Shown piece after piece: positions 1 through 11,812 of a stretch of DNA of 64,000 nt. How positions within the stretch are numbered: position 1 is the first letter of the stretch; each line of letters opens with the position of its first letter. Origin of the DNA: Tricholoma matsutake (taxonomy: Eukaryota > Basidiomycota > Agaricomycetes > Agaricales > Tricholomataceae); contig AP026542.1 of assembly GCA_026075535.2 (NCBI GenBank), forward strand, positions 372,001-436,000, in the 5' to 3' direction. The notes below the pieces were generated by a model. It saw only the letters and a list, made by a program, of their open reading frames with translations, did no database searches and was not told where the DNA came from. The position numbers and the translations under genes are program-made.

Positions 1-1
1 C

Positions 2-271
2 ACCGCATCTGATGTGGTGGATGTTTTCCTCTCATCATCAGAGACAGATTCCACTGGACCTCGGGGTGAATCCAATGCTGATGCTGATAATGCCGGTGCC
101 GATTCTGACTCAGAGCACAATTTTAGTGATGAGTCCCCCAGCACCTCCCAGATAGAGCACCCCACTCCTTCTTGCATCACGCTGCCCATCTATACTCATG
201 CAGACTTTGATTATGTTGATGACACTTGGTTGCATGGCTCTGATGATATGGACACTATGGATGATGGATGA
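2..271 (+). CDS. C-terminal end of an unknown Ser/Asp-rich acidic protein (partial)
   Basis: The reading frame is open from the window edge to a stop at 271 and is nearly the same as the last ~75 residues of the protein ending at 56372. The tail is rich in Ser, Asp and Glu (SSSETDSTG, ADADNAGADSDSEHNFSDE) and ends in an acidic Asp/Tyr-rich stretch. It has no domain I recognise. The upstream part is outside the window, so it cannot be said whether this copy is intact. In copy 2 the gene follows directly after a KDZ transposase end, which suggests a mobile-element gene, but this is inference. Confidence 0.55.
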   Translation, partial: TASDVVDVFLSSSETDSTGPRGESNADADNAGADSDSEHNFSDESPSTSQIEHPTPSCITLPIYTHADFDYVDDTWLHGSDDMDTMDDG

Positions 272-673
272 TGCTCATTTATTTCATTTGCATATTCTAT
301 ACATGAACATGTAGTAATAATTGTTGGTGCTTCTGGAACACCAAACATTTTCTGCCTGATCACTAATCCTGGTGCCGGTGCCATGCTCAATTCTGATGCC
401 GATCTCTGATTTCATGAAGGTCTGTATTACATGTCTGCTGCTGCAGATGTCAGTAAATTTTTAATTTCTGCCAGTGCCAGTGCTGACCCATTTCATAGGT
501 CTGCATACTACAACAAATGAATGATTGCTAATTGAGGCATTTATCATACATGTAACTATATAACTTTCAGCATTAGGAAATTTCCTTAGGCGGCATTGGC
601 AGCATTGACCAATATAGTTTCCTATGCACATTTATACCAAGACCATTAGCCTGATGCTGATGCCATATATCTA

Positions 674-728
674 TGCCAATGCTGATGCCAATGCTGATGC
701 CAATGCTGTTGCCATTGCCATTGCTGAG
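674..728. repeat. 12-bp minisatellite (GCCAATGCTGAT)
   Basis: About four head-to-tail units of GCCAATGCTGAT, ending in GCCATTGCCATTGCT. The corresponding place in the second block copy (about 56880) has only one or two units, so the array length differs between copies. Confidence 0.75.
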
Positions 729-1181
729 TACCATGTCCAATGCTATCTCTGATCTGTATATTAACATTCTTCATAGTGTATCGCAAGCAAGAATTGTAAA
801 AGTGTATTCATTTGATACTAGTACATGTTATACATACTATGAGAGCATTCAACGGCATCCACCAAACCCATATTATTTGATACACTGTATGTGTTCGATA
901 GACCATATTATTTGGTACATTGTAGCTTACCTATCTGGAACACATGTATTTGGCTTCATCCATCAATACCCTTTATGTTTCTTTTCTTTGTCTAGTAGAA
1001 TATACAAAACCTGACACCCCCTTGTCAGGAACATAAAAGAAACCAATGAAGCCCATTCTCATAAGAACCACTACCAAAAGAGATAAATAGAAAATGCCAT
1101 CTTCCAGCTCCCCCTCTGACCCAGCTCCCCCTAGCTGAAGTGATATGTTTACTCCACCCAACATTTCACTGACCTAGGTTC

Positions 1182-1562
1182 CTAGATAGTAGTAGCTGTG
1201 TTTGCACAGTCACCTGACAAATTTCCGGCCGAGCTCTGCAAATAGACAACCGTGGCTGACAAGCCTTGGCAGAACGATTGGGCAAAAAAAATGCACATGC
1301 AACGTGACAAGGTCCCAGGGTTGCAGTCTGCTATGTTGAATGATCCCGCAAGGGCAACATAATACTCCAGGCATTCGCCCTCAAATGGTCCTTCATTCAG
1401 CCATGTTCCCTTGTAATTGCCTTGACACTTCTGGTCCTCATAGTAATTTATATTTACTCTGGTGTTATTATCAAACACCTCGACTTGGAACAGCACAGCT
1501 GCGACTGACACCGCTATTAATGACCACAGCTTTATGATATGAAATATAAGATCAGCTATCAT
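1182..1562 (-). CDS. Small secreted-like cysteine-rich protein
   Basis: A 126-residue ORF starting with a hydrophobic N-terminal segment (about residues 4-27, consistent with a signal peptide) followed by a compact domain with seven cysteines (QKC, GEC, ADC, SRCMC, SFC, GDC). This is the usual look of fungal small secreted proteins, but no family could be named. The second block copy (57926-58360) encodes a clearly related protein whose frame is broken, which shows the region was once coding rather than a chance ORF. The ATG is chosen because it precedes the hydrophobic segment. Function, expression and actual secretion are unknown. Confidence 0.5.
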   Translation of the reverse strand: MIADLIFHIIKLWSLIAVSVAAVLFQVEVFDNNTRVNINYYEDQKCQGNYKGTWLNEGPFEGECLEYYVALAGSFNIADCNPGTLSRCMCIFFAQSFCQGLSATVVYLQSSAGNLSGDCANTATTI

Positions 1563-1800
1563 GAAGTGGATCTTGATTCTTGCCAGGGAAATTAATTTTC
1601 CAAGGGGGTGTCATTGTGAATTATAGTGAAGGCTGGACTCGTGACTTACATTGATGTGCTGGTTGCACATTGAACATTTATCACTGTAGTACTGGTTTCA
1701 GAGGTCCCTAGACTGCGACTGAAATGTGTAAGTGAGAGTCAACAAGTTCTCAATTAAGAGGAGGAAATACCTAAGGCTCTCGAGAAGGATTGTGTATAAT

Positions 1801-2193
1801 TTAGTGCGTGAGCAGTGTGCTTTTACTCCTGGGATGTGGCAGTGGAGGTGAATATATTAGGACTGGATTGCTCTGGTTTACAGGGTACATTGCAATTATT
1901 ATGGCTGTTTCGCCGGAAAACCTTGACACTCCGTCAATTGTCTCAGCTTTTAAATCAGCGATAGCGATAGTTAGTGACTCGGTGGTAATAACTGTAGTCT
2001 GCAGGCTACCGCCAAGTCTGATAAAATAGTTGGTGATAACCATCCCTAGACTGTGATAGTCTCCGTTATGGTGCACAACCACCACTTTCGAACAGCGGCC
2101 AAGTTGGTCACAGAAAGAAATTATTCCAAAACTCTTCTGAAAATGGCTCTGAGCGGCTCTGATGTGACCTTTTGAATACACTAAAAACACCAC
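1801..2193 (-). CDS. Conserved ORF of unknown function
   Basis: A 130-residue frame that stays open in both block copies (compare 58603-59004) despite many substitutions and a small in-frame difference near residue 47. Shared stretches include HNGDY, LGMVITNY, TVITTES and AIIIAMYPVNQSNP. No domain, signal or membrane segment is recognised. Conservation of the frame is the only argument for it being real. A chance ORF in a duplicated non-coding block remains possible. Confidence 0.3.
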   Translation of the reverse strand: MVFLVYSKGHIRAAQSHFQKSFGIISFCDQLGRCSKVVVVHHNGDYHSLGMVITNYFIRLGGSLQTTVITTESLTIAIADLKAETIDGVSRFSGETAIIIAMYPVNQSNPVLIYSPPLPHPRSKSTLLTH

Positions 2194-3516
2194 TGTCCGG
2201 ACACTTCAGGAAAATCTTCCTAAAGCACTCGCATCAGTGGAACTGACAACGATCCGAAGGTGGCCAGGGAGCACAGAATGATTCGGTGGATGGATGCATA
2301 GTGAGCATGTCTGACCAAGGATGTTCAATTTCATGAATACCTTCAGCTCACGGCAATACAAGTCTCATCGACGAGTCCCAGAGCACTTCAATAAGTGAAT
2401 AATGCTTATCTACTTGTGTAATCGTCCCGTCCCAATATAGTAAGGCCGTGAAAAAAAAATAACTCTTGAATAACTCCGCCAGTTTTGAGTATCTTGGAAA
2501 TTGCTCTAGTAGATTTCATCAAATAGAGCATTTCTACTAGAGGGATGAGAAATTGGGTAAAATTTGAAAGTCCTATTTTGGTTGTTCAAAATTGGCAGTG
2601 TTTAGGTGTTGTGCACCATACTTGAAGCTGTTTCAGAAGAACTTGACACTCCATCAATTTTTTTCTCAGCTCTCGAGCAATATAATAAATGAGTTGACAT
2701 ATGAGACTGGTGATAACCGACTGATGGATTACCCAAAACAGCACAATAAGACAATGCGTCGAACATGTCGTAAGATATACTGCATAAGTACATAGAAAAA
2801 AGTAATCCACATGACACCAAGACATGCCACGCCTCCGCATTTCACAACATTGCCAATGTGGAGTTGTGCGGGACTGAAAAAAATTCTAGTGTCAAGGTTT
2901 TCTGAAACAGCTGTTACTAAGAGGATGAAACACCTGAGGCTTTTGAGAAGGCGGCTCAGGTAGGCTCGTTCCCATGCCGGCTTTACATCACATGATTGCT
3001 CATTGGAACTCAGTAAGATGTAAAACTGGCTGGGCCATCTCGTCACCCATTTGGGTGAGCATCAATTCCCCCACCAAACATGAGGCATTGACTGAACAAA
3101 AAGTGAAAATTTTCGAAAAAAACATCTCTAAGTTGGTATACAGAATGTCATTTATATGATGAATAGAACTGAACGATAATAGGTAGAAATGAACAATTGG
3201 TTGAAACTTCAGGTGCTGATGTCATCAGGTGGCCCATGCGCACACTGTTGATACCACTGTGTCGCTGGATGGTACAGCACACTTTTTGGATGTGTTTGCT
3301 GTGTTAATATGGATGATTGGATGCTTGATGATGATGAACTTGATGGGACAGACTTGGGGGATGGTGAGGATGAGTAAGGCACTTGATACTGTGCATAGCC
3401 GAGAGTGTGCATGGGCCACTTAACGACAACCAAGTCTTGAGTACAAAAAAAGTTTTTTCAACCCTATGCCATCGTATTCTATGTACTTCAATTGGCATGC
3501 TTTGTATACTAACTTT

Positions 3517-3950
3517 GAGACCATTTTCTGACACTATGGGGCCGTTTTTCTGTGAAGTTAACATCTCATATTTGACAGAGGAATCAACGCTCCACCAAAA
3601 TGGTGACAAGACATTCCAGTCTGTTCACAAGCTCGCTCGAACCTTCACATGACTTAACAAACAAACAAACATATGACATAATCTGATTGCGTCATCGGAG
3701 ATGTGAGCCGGACTGGCTTGTGAGTGTACTCTAATAGGTGAGTATGAAAGTTGCTTGACTATTAATAGATACTACAATGGCCCTCATCGAGACCCATTGT
3801 TCGTCTGGTGGATGAGTACATAGTGTGTATAATCAATCATTCCCTGCTCCCCCAGTGCCAAACCTCATTAAGTGCCTGCAATGCAGTTTCCATGAGGACA
3901 TCTGTGTCGTAGATTTGTCCAGCTGTCCAGCTGTCTGTATTGGAAATCAG
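3517..3950. other. Unassigned sequence between duplicated block and copia LTR
   Basis: No ORF with recognisable similarity, no repeat shared with the rest of the window, and no RNA gene seen. It may be the continuation of the duplicated block that copy 2 lost when copia inserted there. Confidence 0.5.
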
Positions 3951-4147
3951 GCTGGGAAACAAACAGAGAAGAGATAATTCTCTTAGAGACAAGTGGGGGA
4001 AATGAGACAAGGAATGTCTTATTATTTCTCCTATACTACGGCTGTATGTAACTGTGCTATAAATAGAACATGCATCAAAACAGCCGCTCTATTAATAATA
4101 TCCAGCATCCAGCCTCAGACCATGGGCTTGGATTGCCTATCCCAACA
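3951..4147 (-). repeat. 3' LTR of copia-1
   Basis: Right terminus TCCCAACA with a purine-rich tract (minus strand GGGGAG) immediately outside, the normal order PPT then TGTTGGGA for an element read on the minus strand. The same arrangement recurs at 31357 and 60502. The left end is degenerate, so the boundary is approximate. Confidence 0.7.
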
Positions 4148-4281
4148 CTCCCCTTCAAGCCAAGCATGGTTTGAGTTATTGGAAATGGTTAAATGGATTA
4201 TCTTTCAGGTGCATTAAAACCTCTGTGTGGTGGAAAACTTTGTGGGTAAAAACCAACTCACACGCAAGGAAAGCTACTGAG

Positions 4282-5180
4282 TTACTTAATCAACTTTATT
4301 CCCATCTCCACCCTATGTTGCGTAAATTTGGGCCTTGGTAGTGCCTTTGTTAATGTGTCCGCTGTTTGTTCTGGGTCACGACAATTTTGAATATCGAGTA
4401 TTTTATCAGTTACGAGATCTCGGACCCAATGATGACGTAAGGCGATGTGTTTTGATCCCTGATGGAATTGCGGATTGTGGGTTAATATGACAGAACCGTC
4501 GTTGTCGCCTTTAATAATTGTTGGATAATTTTGAGGAAATCCGAGTTCACCATACAAATTCCTGAGCCATGTTGCTTCTCGTCCAGCCTCTGAGAGAGCT
4601 ACATATTCTGCTTCCGTTGAGGAAAGTGCGATCACGGTTTGCTTCCTTGATTTCCACGTGATCACTCCCCCTGATCCTAGGAAGACATAGCCAGTAGTAG
4701 ATTTATGGTCATCGGTATTTGCGAAAGCGGCATCAGCATAACCATGGAAGAGGTTATTAGTATTAGTTTCATCAGGGGTTTTTCTATAAGTTATCCCCAG
4801 AGTTTTTGTACCTGCTAGGTACCTGAGTATCCACTTTATTGCACCATGGTGTTGAAGACCCGGGTTAGCAGTGTAAGTGGCTAGTTTGTTGACTGCAAAG
4901 CTAATATCCGGTCTTGTGGTATTTGAGATGAATTGTAAACACCCCAGCAATCTAGCGTATGAATTGCTACGATTTAATTCATTGTTGTCCGGATTTGGTG
5001 CAAATTTAATATTTGGGTCCATAGGCATGGCGACAGGGTTCGCATCCAGCATCTCTTCTTTGCGAAGAAGATTCTCAATATATTTTTGTTGAGAAATGGA
5101 AATAGAATTGTCAGTACGCATTATTTCAATGCCAACGATCTTGTGTGGTTCCCCTAGTTTAGCAGCAATGTGGAGAAGTT
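4282..5180 (-). pseudogene. Ty1/copia polyprotein, C-terminal RT and RNase H part (5' truncated)
   Basis: The open frame encodes the end of a copia polyprotein. It starts at the LGEPHKIVGIE segment of reverse transcriptase, runs through PMDPNIK, the YARLLGCLQF and TRPDISFAVN blocks, and ends in RNase H with the hallmark motifs ALSSTEAEYVALSE, GDNDGSVIL and a final ADTLTKAL tail at 4282. In the intact family this follows gag, protease, integrase and the catalytic RT palm; none of these is present upstream, where homology stops near 5180. The element is therefore a 3' fragment with its LTR at 3951-4147. This part has no internal stop, unlike the related copy at 60640-63300, which suggests a younger insertion. 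Confidence 0.9.
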
Positions 5181-5189
5181 CGAGAACCT

Positions 5190-5934
5190 CCAAAATGGTT
5201 TCACGAGTTTGGGAGATGGTGACAATAGTTGAAAGCGAGGTAAGAGATGATGACACGATAGATAGACGATGTGATGAGAGTTTCGAGAGTCAATGTGGCA
5301 AAATGACGTAGTTCGCAGAATACTTTGAGTGAGTTCGGGCGAGGACTGAGCTAAAACTCAAGAATTAAACCCTTAAGTCAGATGATAGGTGATGTGAGAA
5401 GACAATTTTCTGCCCTATCAACAGTAAATACACCAAACTATATATGTTTTAGAGAGATAGTACTAATAAGGTAAAAGGCCATGAGGCAAAACATGTGGTA
5501 AACATGAGGCAGTGAACAAGGTGTCGAAATCACGAAGTAAATGAGAAAGTCATAAGACAGAAACATGCCATATACATGATATATCAAATCTCCTTGTCTT
5601 GTGGTTCCAATAAATCATGAATATGTCGAAAAGCGCCTCAATGCGTGCTAAGTTGCTAGCCGTTGTGTTTCTCCGTGTCTGTGGTGGCAGGAACGCGATG
5701 TGTTAGTGTGTGTAATGGTGGGAGCATGTGTTCGAGGTTCGGTACGATAGGAATACGGCAGCTGAAGTCATTCGAAATGGTTCGAAGTCTTTCGAAATGT
5801 TTCAAAGTGTCATTTTGTTGTTTCATGCATTCATAGGCATTCGTAAGCATTCGCGAAATTGTAGAACTTTCGGAAGGAGGTGTCCGAGTGTGATATCTTG
5901 ATTTCAGAGCTCTGCTGCCATAGTGGACCTATCA
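5190..5934. repeat. Non-coding repeat related to 22679-23769
   Basis: Between the copia fragment and gypsy-1 there is no supported gene. Motifs such as GAAGACAATTT, ATATGTTTTA and repeated CATGAGGCAAAA occur in the same order at about 23130-23240, so both are copies of one non-coding repeat, possibly an LTR or untranslated region. A run of degenerate ATTTCGAA-like units lies at 5760-5830. Confidence 0.5.
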
Positions 5935-8900
5935 GCATGCTCGCTTACAATTCTCTTCAGGTTCCCACAAATTATTTTCACCGGTATAGTTTTTCCACTT
6001 TATTAAGAACTCCAATTTGTTCCATCGAAGATGTGAGTCTAGAATTTCTTCAACTATGTATTCTGGAGCACCTTCTACTATTATCGGAGGTTGCGGAGTA
6101 GTTTGTTGGCCAGGAATAGTGGGTGGGTGGTAAGGGCGTAGGTGGGATACGTTAATCTCGGGATCAATCTTGAATGATCGGGGTAATTTTAGCACTACTG
6201 CATTAGGCGAGATTACTTTAGAGATCACATATGGGCCAACTTGTTTCTCTGTAAGTTTCCTTGAAGGTCGTGGAATATTCAGGTCCTTGGTACTTAGCCA
6301 CACCAAGTCACCAACGTTGTACTCTGGAGCGCATGCTCGAGTATGATCTGTGGGTCACATCATGTCATCACATGCTTTCTTCAATGCTGCCTCTGCTTCC
6401 TCTTGTACCTTTTGCATCTTAGATACAAAGTCTTCTACCGACTGTACTTTGACTTCCCTTCTGGGTTCTACTCCCATGCGAGGATGATATCCATAATTCA
6501 CAAAAAAGGGTGTCATACGAGTAGCCAAATGGAATTTGTGATTGTGGGAAAATTCAGCAATTGCCAGCCATTCGGGCCAGTCGGTTTGTTGGTAGTTGAC
6601 AAACATATGTAGGTACTGCTCCAACTCCTGGTTCATTCTTTCTGTCTGCCCATCAGTCTGTAGGTGATATGCTGTAGATAATTTTGTTGGAATTCCCAAT
6701 ATGTTGTTCAGTTCTCACATAAATGTGGAAGCAAATTGTGGTCCGCGATCGGAGATAATGGTATCGGGTAACCCATGTAACTGCCATACCTGATTTAGAT
6801 AGAGGTGCGCCAAGCCCAATGATGAGGTTTCTGTAGTAGTAGGAATAATATGGACCTCCTTTGTGAAGCGGTTGCATACTATGAATATTGCATTGTACCC
6901 TTGAGCCTCGGGTAATCCAGTAATAAAATCCACAGATATATCTCACCATGGCGCTTTAGGTATAGGGTTCAGCATTAATTTTCCTGCAGGTTTCTCTGGA
7001 AATTTCTTCCCCCTCATGCACGTATCACATCCATCCACATACCCCAACACATACTTTGAAATTCTGGGCCACCAATAATTTCTCATTACTAATTCCAACG
7101 TCTTCCATCTTCCTGGGTGTCCGGCAGTCAGCGTATTATGATGTAACTGGACGATCTCCCTTCACAAATCCTGATCCTTTGGTACATACACTTTTCCTCA
7201 AAACAACACCAACCCTTGTTCCTCAGCGCATTCATCTCCTTTAATATTAACTTCTTCTCTCCCTTCAGAGCTTTCACGGCTTCCACTACTTCATTGTCCA
7301 TTTCTGAACATTGTCTAATTTTAGACAACATTTCCATTTCAGAGCTATCTATTAATAGATGCCCTTCACGCATAGCACAAATGCGAAAGTATTCGGGTTT
7401 GAGCAAGGTAACATTCTTATTGTCCTCCTCGACCCCCCTTTTATGATCAATACGTCTGGATAACACATCTGCTTTCCTCATTAAGCTTCCCGCTTTGTGG
7501 ACCAAGTGAAAATTGAAATGTGATAGGAATAGTGCCCAATGCGCTTGCCAGCAATTAAGCTTTGTAGCGGACATGAAGTATTGCAGATTTTGATGATCCC
7601 ATCCAGATCTCAATCTGATGCGTACATCCCTCCAAATAATGCCTCCATCCCTCCAATGCTCGTATTATCCCCAACATCTCTTTGTCATGCACATCGTAAT
7701 TCCTCTCCACATCATTCAACCCTCGGGACCAATATGCACAAGGATGCCATTTGTCATCTTTGCACAGCATTGATAATACCACTCGAGTAGCAAAGTCAGA
7801 TGCATCTGATTACACTAGTAAAGGGCATGTGAAATCTACTGGGGCTAATATTGGTCCCTCCACAAACTTTCTCTTCAACTCCTCAAACACTTTCTGCTGC
7901 TGCTCTCCCCACCTCCACACTACTCCCTTTCATGTAAGGTTATGTAAGGGTGCAGCAATTTTAGAAAAATTGTGCACAAAGCGATGATAATAATTTGTGA
8001 GTCCCAAGCAGGCTTGAACCTCCTTGACACAGGTGGGCACAGGCCAATCTGTGATCGCCTGTACCTTGATCGGATCCATTTTGATCCTGTCAGGGCCAAT
8101 CAACAATCCGAGGAACTCAATCTCGCTTGCCCCAAACACACACTTCTCCGGTTTCAAAAATAGATCATTCTCCGCTAATCTCCATAGCACATCCTGCACT
8201 ATCACCTCATGATTTTCTTCATCCTCCATGAATATCAGAATGTCGTCAATAAATATTATTACCACACCTTTGTCTATTACATCCTTGAAAATGTCGTTCG
8301 TCATATTTTGGAAGGTCGGGGGACTATTGGTCATCCTGAAAAACATGACAAGCGGCTTGAAGGATCCTCGACGCGTGGAAAATGCAGCCTTCCACTCATC
8401 TCCTTTATTTATTCATACATTATTGTATCCCCATCGTAAATCCAATTTTGTAAAGACCTTGGCTTTTCCCACCTTGTCAATTATTTCTGAGATCAATGGC
8501 AGGGGGTACACATTCTTCACTGTCCACTCATTCAGATACCTATAATCTGTACACATCCTCTTCCTTTGGTCTTTCTTTGGCACGAAGAATATTGGTGACA
8601 TCTGCGGTGATTTCAAAGGTCATATGTATCCTTTGCGCAATTGCTCCTTCAGGAATGCATCCACTTCTTCTTGTTCCATCGGAGATAATGGATATACCTT
8701 CGACTTCTTTGGCACAAATCCTGGCTTCATCTCAATCACATGATCCCATGGCTTCCACACCAGCATTTGCTCAGACTCCTTCTTCTGGAACACTGACAGA
8801 TATTTGGGATAAACTTTTGGCACCCATTCCTCCACTGGCTTCTCCACCTTCACAATATTCTTGTCCCATGACTGTCCTCCACAAATTGCTCTAAAGGTTT

Positions 8901-9417
8901 GCTTCTGCTCTTCTTTCTCGATCATGATTGGAACTTCCCCATTTGGCATTTCCTCATCCTCCACTTCCTCCATCGTAACAGAATACTTCCTTGGATGTTC
9001 TTTCTCTCTCTTTTTCCTTTTCTCCTTCTTCATCTTCCTCCCACACACATTACATTCATTAGGACAACGAGTCATTTGTACTTTCCCAGTTTTCCAATCA
9101 ATTTCAGGATTATGCTTCCATAACCATGGACATCCTATTATTAGATTGGTTTTTCCAAGATCGCACACTTCGAATATGGCTTGCTCCTGATGCTCTTGAT
9201 AGTTTAGTACCATAGTCACCTCCTCCTTGATAGTTCCTCCACGATTCACCGTTCCATCAATATTGTACACCATTATAGGTTGCGCCAGGTTGCATGTGCT
9301 AATACCATTTCCGGTAATTAAGGATCGATTCATGAATAATCCTGTAGCACCACTATCAAGCAACGCTTCCACATCAATCACTGCATGTGTGTCCACTGTC
9401 TTCAATCCCACAGTCAA
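5932..9417 (-). pseudogene. Gypsy-1 pol: protease, RT, RNase H, integrase, chromodomain
   Basis: Domains in order on the minus strand. Aspartic protease, ALLDSGATG (9417-8620). RT fingers and palm, FVPKKD and CTDYRYLN (8616-8413), then the catalytic FIDD loop near 8245 (8346-7930). RNase H (7782-7555). Integrase H2C2 zinc region (around 7130-7000), core with DFITGLP (6933-6715), ISDRGPQF and TERMNQELEQY (6699-6355). Chromodomain, EYIVEEILDS (6306-5932). The frame is broken by several stops. Three are TGA at places where Arg is expected: before PLKSP at about 8618, before DISVDFI at about 6940, and before ELNNILG at about 6712. The same three occur in gypsy-2. The gene cannot make a full polyprotein without readthrough. 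Confidence 0.9.
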
Positions 9418-9689
9418 GGTAATTTTGGGTTCTATTCATGCAGAGCGAATCAAGAATTTAGGGGTTTTGGGAAATAGTGCTCAGCAATTTTCTTGGTCAC
9501 GTGATTTGCAACTCCTTGATTTCTTTCTCTGATTTACTCTGGATTTCCTTGGATACTAATACATTGTAATGATTCTAGGTCACCAATGGGGAAACCTTCA
9601 CTGGGACTCTTCCACAAAATTCTTCTGCCTGCCTTCCTCCAGCTTCACTTCCTTGATTGTAGCTTCCCTAATCTTTCTTTTCTGTCTAC

Positions 9690-10684
9690 AATTCCTCGTG
9701 ATGTGTCCTAACTGCCCACAGTTAAAACATTTAAGTGGGGCTCATCTCCCTGCTTGATCAACCTCCATTGCATCTGCTGGTGCTACTGACTCCGTAACTA
9801 TAGGTCTCACTGCCATGGCCAGTGGCTGTGCCCTCGGAGCTTGCACCTGAGGCGCCTCTCCTTTCTCGGACTTTCCTCCTGATGACTTTCCAAATTTAGT
9901 ACTTCTGTACATCAACTTTGACTCTGCCTGTTCCTGCCGATATTGCTGGTCAAGGTGCATTGACCAATCATACCACTCGTCACATAGAAGGTAGTTGGTA
10001 GATAGACTTGAATAAAGAGGGATTTAATCCTGCTTTCAAAAACTCTACCAATGCGGCTTCTCCCATATCTGTTTGCGAAGCTTCTGCTTTGAACTGCAAA
10101 ATAAATTCATCCGCCGTTAGGGAACCTTGGTGCATGGTCTTTAATTTAGCATTGGCTGTCACCTTTGGATTAGGATCTCCAAACTGTGCATCCAATCTCT
10201 CCAGAAATTCCTTGAAGGTTGCAAATGGTTTAGTTCCTGCGGCAATTTGATTTATAGCCTCATTTCTCCAGAACTGTGCTTTCCCCCCCCGAATGTATGA
10301 GAGAGCAAACATAATCCTAGACTTTGCTGTACGAAACTCTGGCTTCCTCCCCTGGATGTACAGTACTATTGAGCTGAGGAAGGATTTTGTATTCTCCATG
10401 GTACCGTCAAAGATTTGTGGGGGTGCGTACTTAGGTAAGCGCACTTTTCCATTTCCAGATCTCTCCACTGTCTCATCCTCCTGTGACATGCACTCCACCA
10501 TCTCCTCCATCTCATCATCTCTTTCTCCTGTCATCTCTGGCTGTACTTCTGCTTGTCTGGGTCGTGATGTTGCCACCACTGACACTAATTGTGACATTTG
10601 GGCCATAAGCGCATCAATTTTTGCCTCTAGTGCTGGTGTGGGAACAGGATTAGGGCCAGGATTAGAAGTTGTGGGTTCAGACAT
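9690..10684 (-). pseudogene. Gypsy-1 gag with CCHC zinc knuckle
   Basis: The N-terminal part (10684-9980) begins MSEPTTSNPGPNP and contains a retrotransposon-gag domain with the blocks FDGTMENTKSF, YIRGGKAQFW and LTADEFILQFKAEA. A second stretch (9960-9742) is basic. Around 9690-9735 a CX2CX4HX4C knuckle (CFNCGQLGH, then RNC) precedes the protease. Gag forms the cytoplasmic particle that packages element RNA. A stop near 9979 separates the two main pieces and the frame is further interrupted before the protease. The start is the first ATG of the long frame, and the same start is used in gypsy-2. Confidence 0.85.
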
Positions 10685-11179
10685 AATTGTTAGATCTGTG
10701 ATGAATCACTTCTTCGACAAATTCAAGATTTTTTTTTTGAGACCTCTCCAAATGTTTACGCGTCACGTGATGGTTCATCAATCATTTGTCGATTGTTTGT
10801 CGATTGTTCATCGTTTGTCGGGCGCCTAATTTGACACTTTGGATCAATAACCCTTCCAACAGTGCCTGATCTCGGAGATATCACTGAATTCGGCTTGTAA
10901 CTAAAATAGTCATCTGAATAGAGTGATGTAAATCGTAACTAAACCAGATCCAATCAGTTGTCTGGTTGCAGCTGTCCTAATGATGAGTACTGCCTCTCGA
11001 TCACTGGCGGTCACAATGTAAGGCGAGGCCTGGCATTGGCTTATGAAAGAAAAGGTAGATTATGTATATACAAGTACTTCTGGCTTGTGCCAAAAGGATG
11101 AGTAATTGGATGTGGTGCGGTGAAACAATGATGTATGCACAAGTAAGAGAAGGCACACTGATATGGGAAGTTGTTCTTC

Positions 11180-11591
11180 TGTTAGGGCGACACCCACTAC
11201 CTGCTAGCTAAGACCGTGCAGGTTCTCTCTACAAGAAGGGGGCAGGATCTGTGCGTGTGATGAGGGGACTGACGGTTTTGATGTGAGGGGTTATTAATAG
11301 GTGAGTTTGTTGACAAAGGCCTTTCACACCCAAAGCATAGGTGGAATACCTAAGAGAACACAACTGGGGTCCCCTAGGCATATATTTAGGGTTTATATAC
11401 TATGTTACATATATTGTACATTGTTGTTACCAACACACTTGTACATGCGCATACATTTTGATGTGTGCAAAATAAAATTCTCACACTATCAAAGTGCAGC
11501 ATCATTTGGTGTCATTTAGCATAATGTAGCATAATGCGACATAATAAAATAAAAATGAAATTTTATTAGGTAATGGGGTGGTTTCCTAACA
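11180..11591 (-). repeat. 5' LTR of gypsy-1
   Basis: 412 bp bounded by TGTTAGGGC and CCTAACA, closely matching both LTRs of gypsy-2 (36494-36895 and 42312-42713). It contains a TATA-like GGGTTTATATAC segment. Confidence 0.9.
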
Positions 11592-11627
11592 GGTAGCAGA
11601 TGCGACACTAGAGTCTAGCTGGCTCCA
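11592..11627 (+). repeat. Remnant of the 5' LTR of the gag-only element
   Basis: Last ~36 bp, matching the end of the 3' LTR (to 15025) and followed by a TGG-starting putative primer-binding site. The rest was removed or displaced where gypsy-1 ends at 11591. Confidence 0.6.
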
Positions 11628-11812
11628 TCTGGTGACAACAGGCAGATTCAACTCTGCACACTCAGTTCAGCCATTTTTCTCACTTGCTCACTGTTTTCTG
11701 TCTTGGGGTCTCTGTTTTCACTCTGCTACTCTCTGCTTCCAGTCTCTACCTTGGCTACTATCTACCTGCTACTGTTTACAGCCAGTGGCTATTCTATCTG
11801 GACCCTACAACT

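Larger units (their letters stand above)
1..3516. repeat. Large duplicated block, copy 1 (partner 56138-60298)
   Basis: The sequence runs nearly collinear with 56138-60298. It starts inside the 3' end of an acidic-protein gene and continues through a shared non-coding tail, a small cysteine-rich ORF and a second ORF. The copies diverge abruptly after position 3516, where copy 2 is interrupted by a copia LTR. Copy 2 also holds a 617-bp TIR insertion that copy 1 lacks. The left edge of the block lies outside the window. Roughly 2194-3516 holds no recognisable gene, only imperfect repeats of a CTTGACACTCCRTCAAT motif. Confidence 0.9.
5935..11591 (-). mobile_element. Gypsy-1: chromodomain Ty3/gypsy element lacking its left (3') LTR
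   Basis: Read on the minus strand the order is 5' LTR (11180-11591), leader with repeated GTTTGTCGATT units (about 10685-11179), gag, CCHC knuckle, protease, RT, RNase H, integrase, chromodomain. It is the same family as gypsy-2 (36494-42713), with mainly C/T and G/A differences. Similarity to gypsy-2 ends at about 5935, just after the chromodomain, so the PPT and 3' LTR are gone and unrelated repeat DNA follows. The LTR abuts the gag-only element at 11592, into whose 5' LTR it appears to have inserted. Confidence 0.9.

Noticed and set aside
2586..3046. Overlapping frames with hydrophobic stretches on the minus strand
   Set aside because: Three mutually overlapping frames, not consistently open in block copy 2; treated as non-coding.
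8861..9190. Hydrophobic plus-strand frame resembling a membrane protein
   Set aside because: Antisense of the Lys/Glu-rich protease linker of gypsy-1, which gives Phe/Leu/Ser codons on the other strand.
9860..10829. Plus-strand frames opposite gypsy gag (for example 10293-10829)
   Set aside because: Mirror frames of the conserved minus-strand gag; they recur in gypsy-2 only because gag is conserved.
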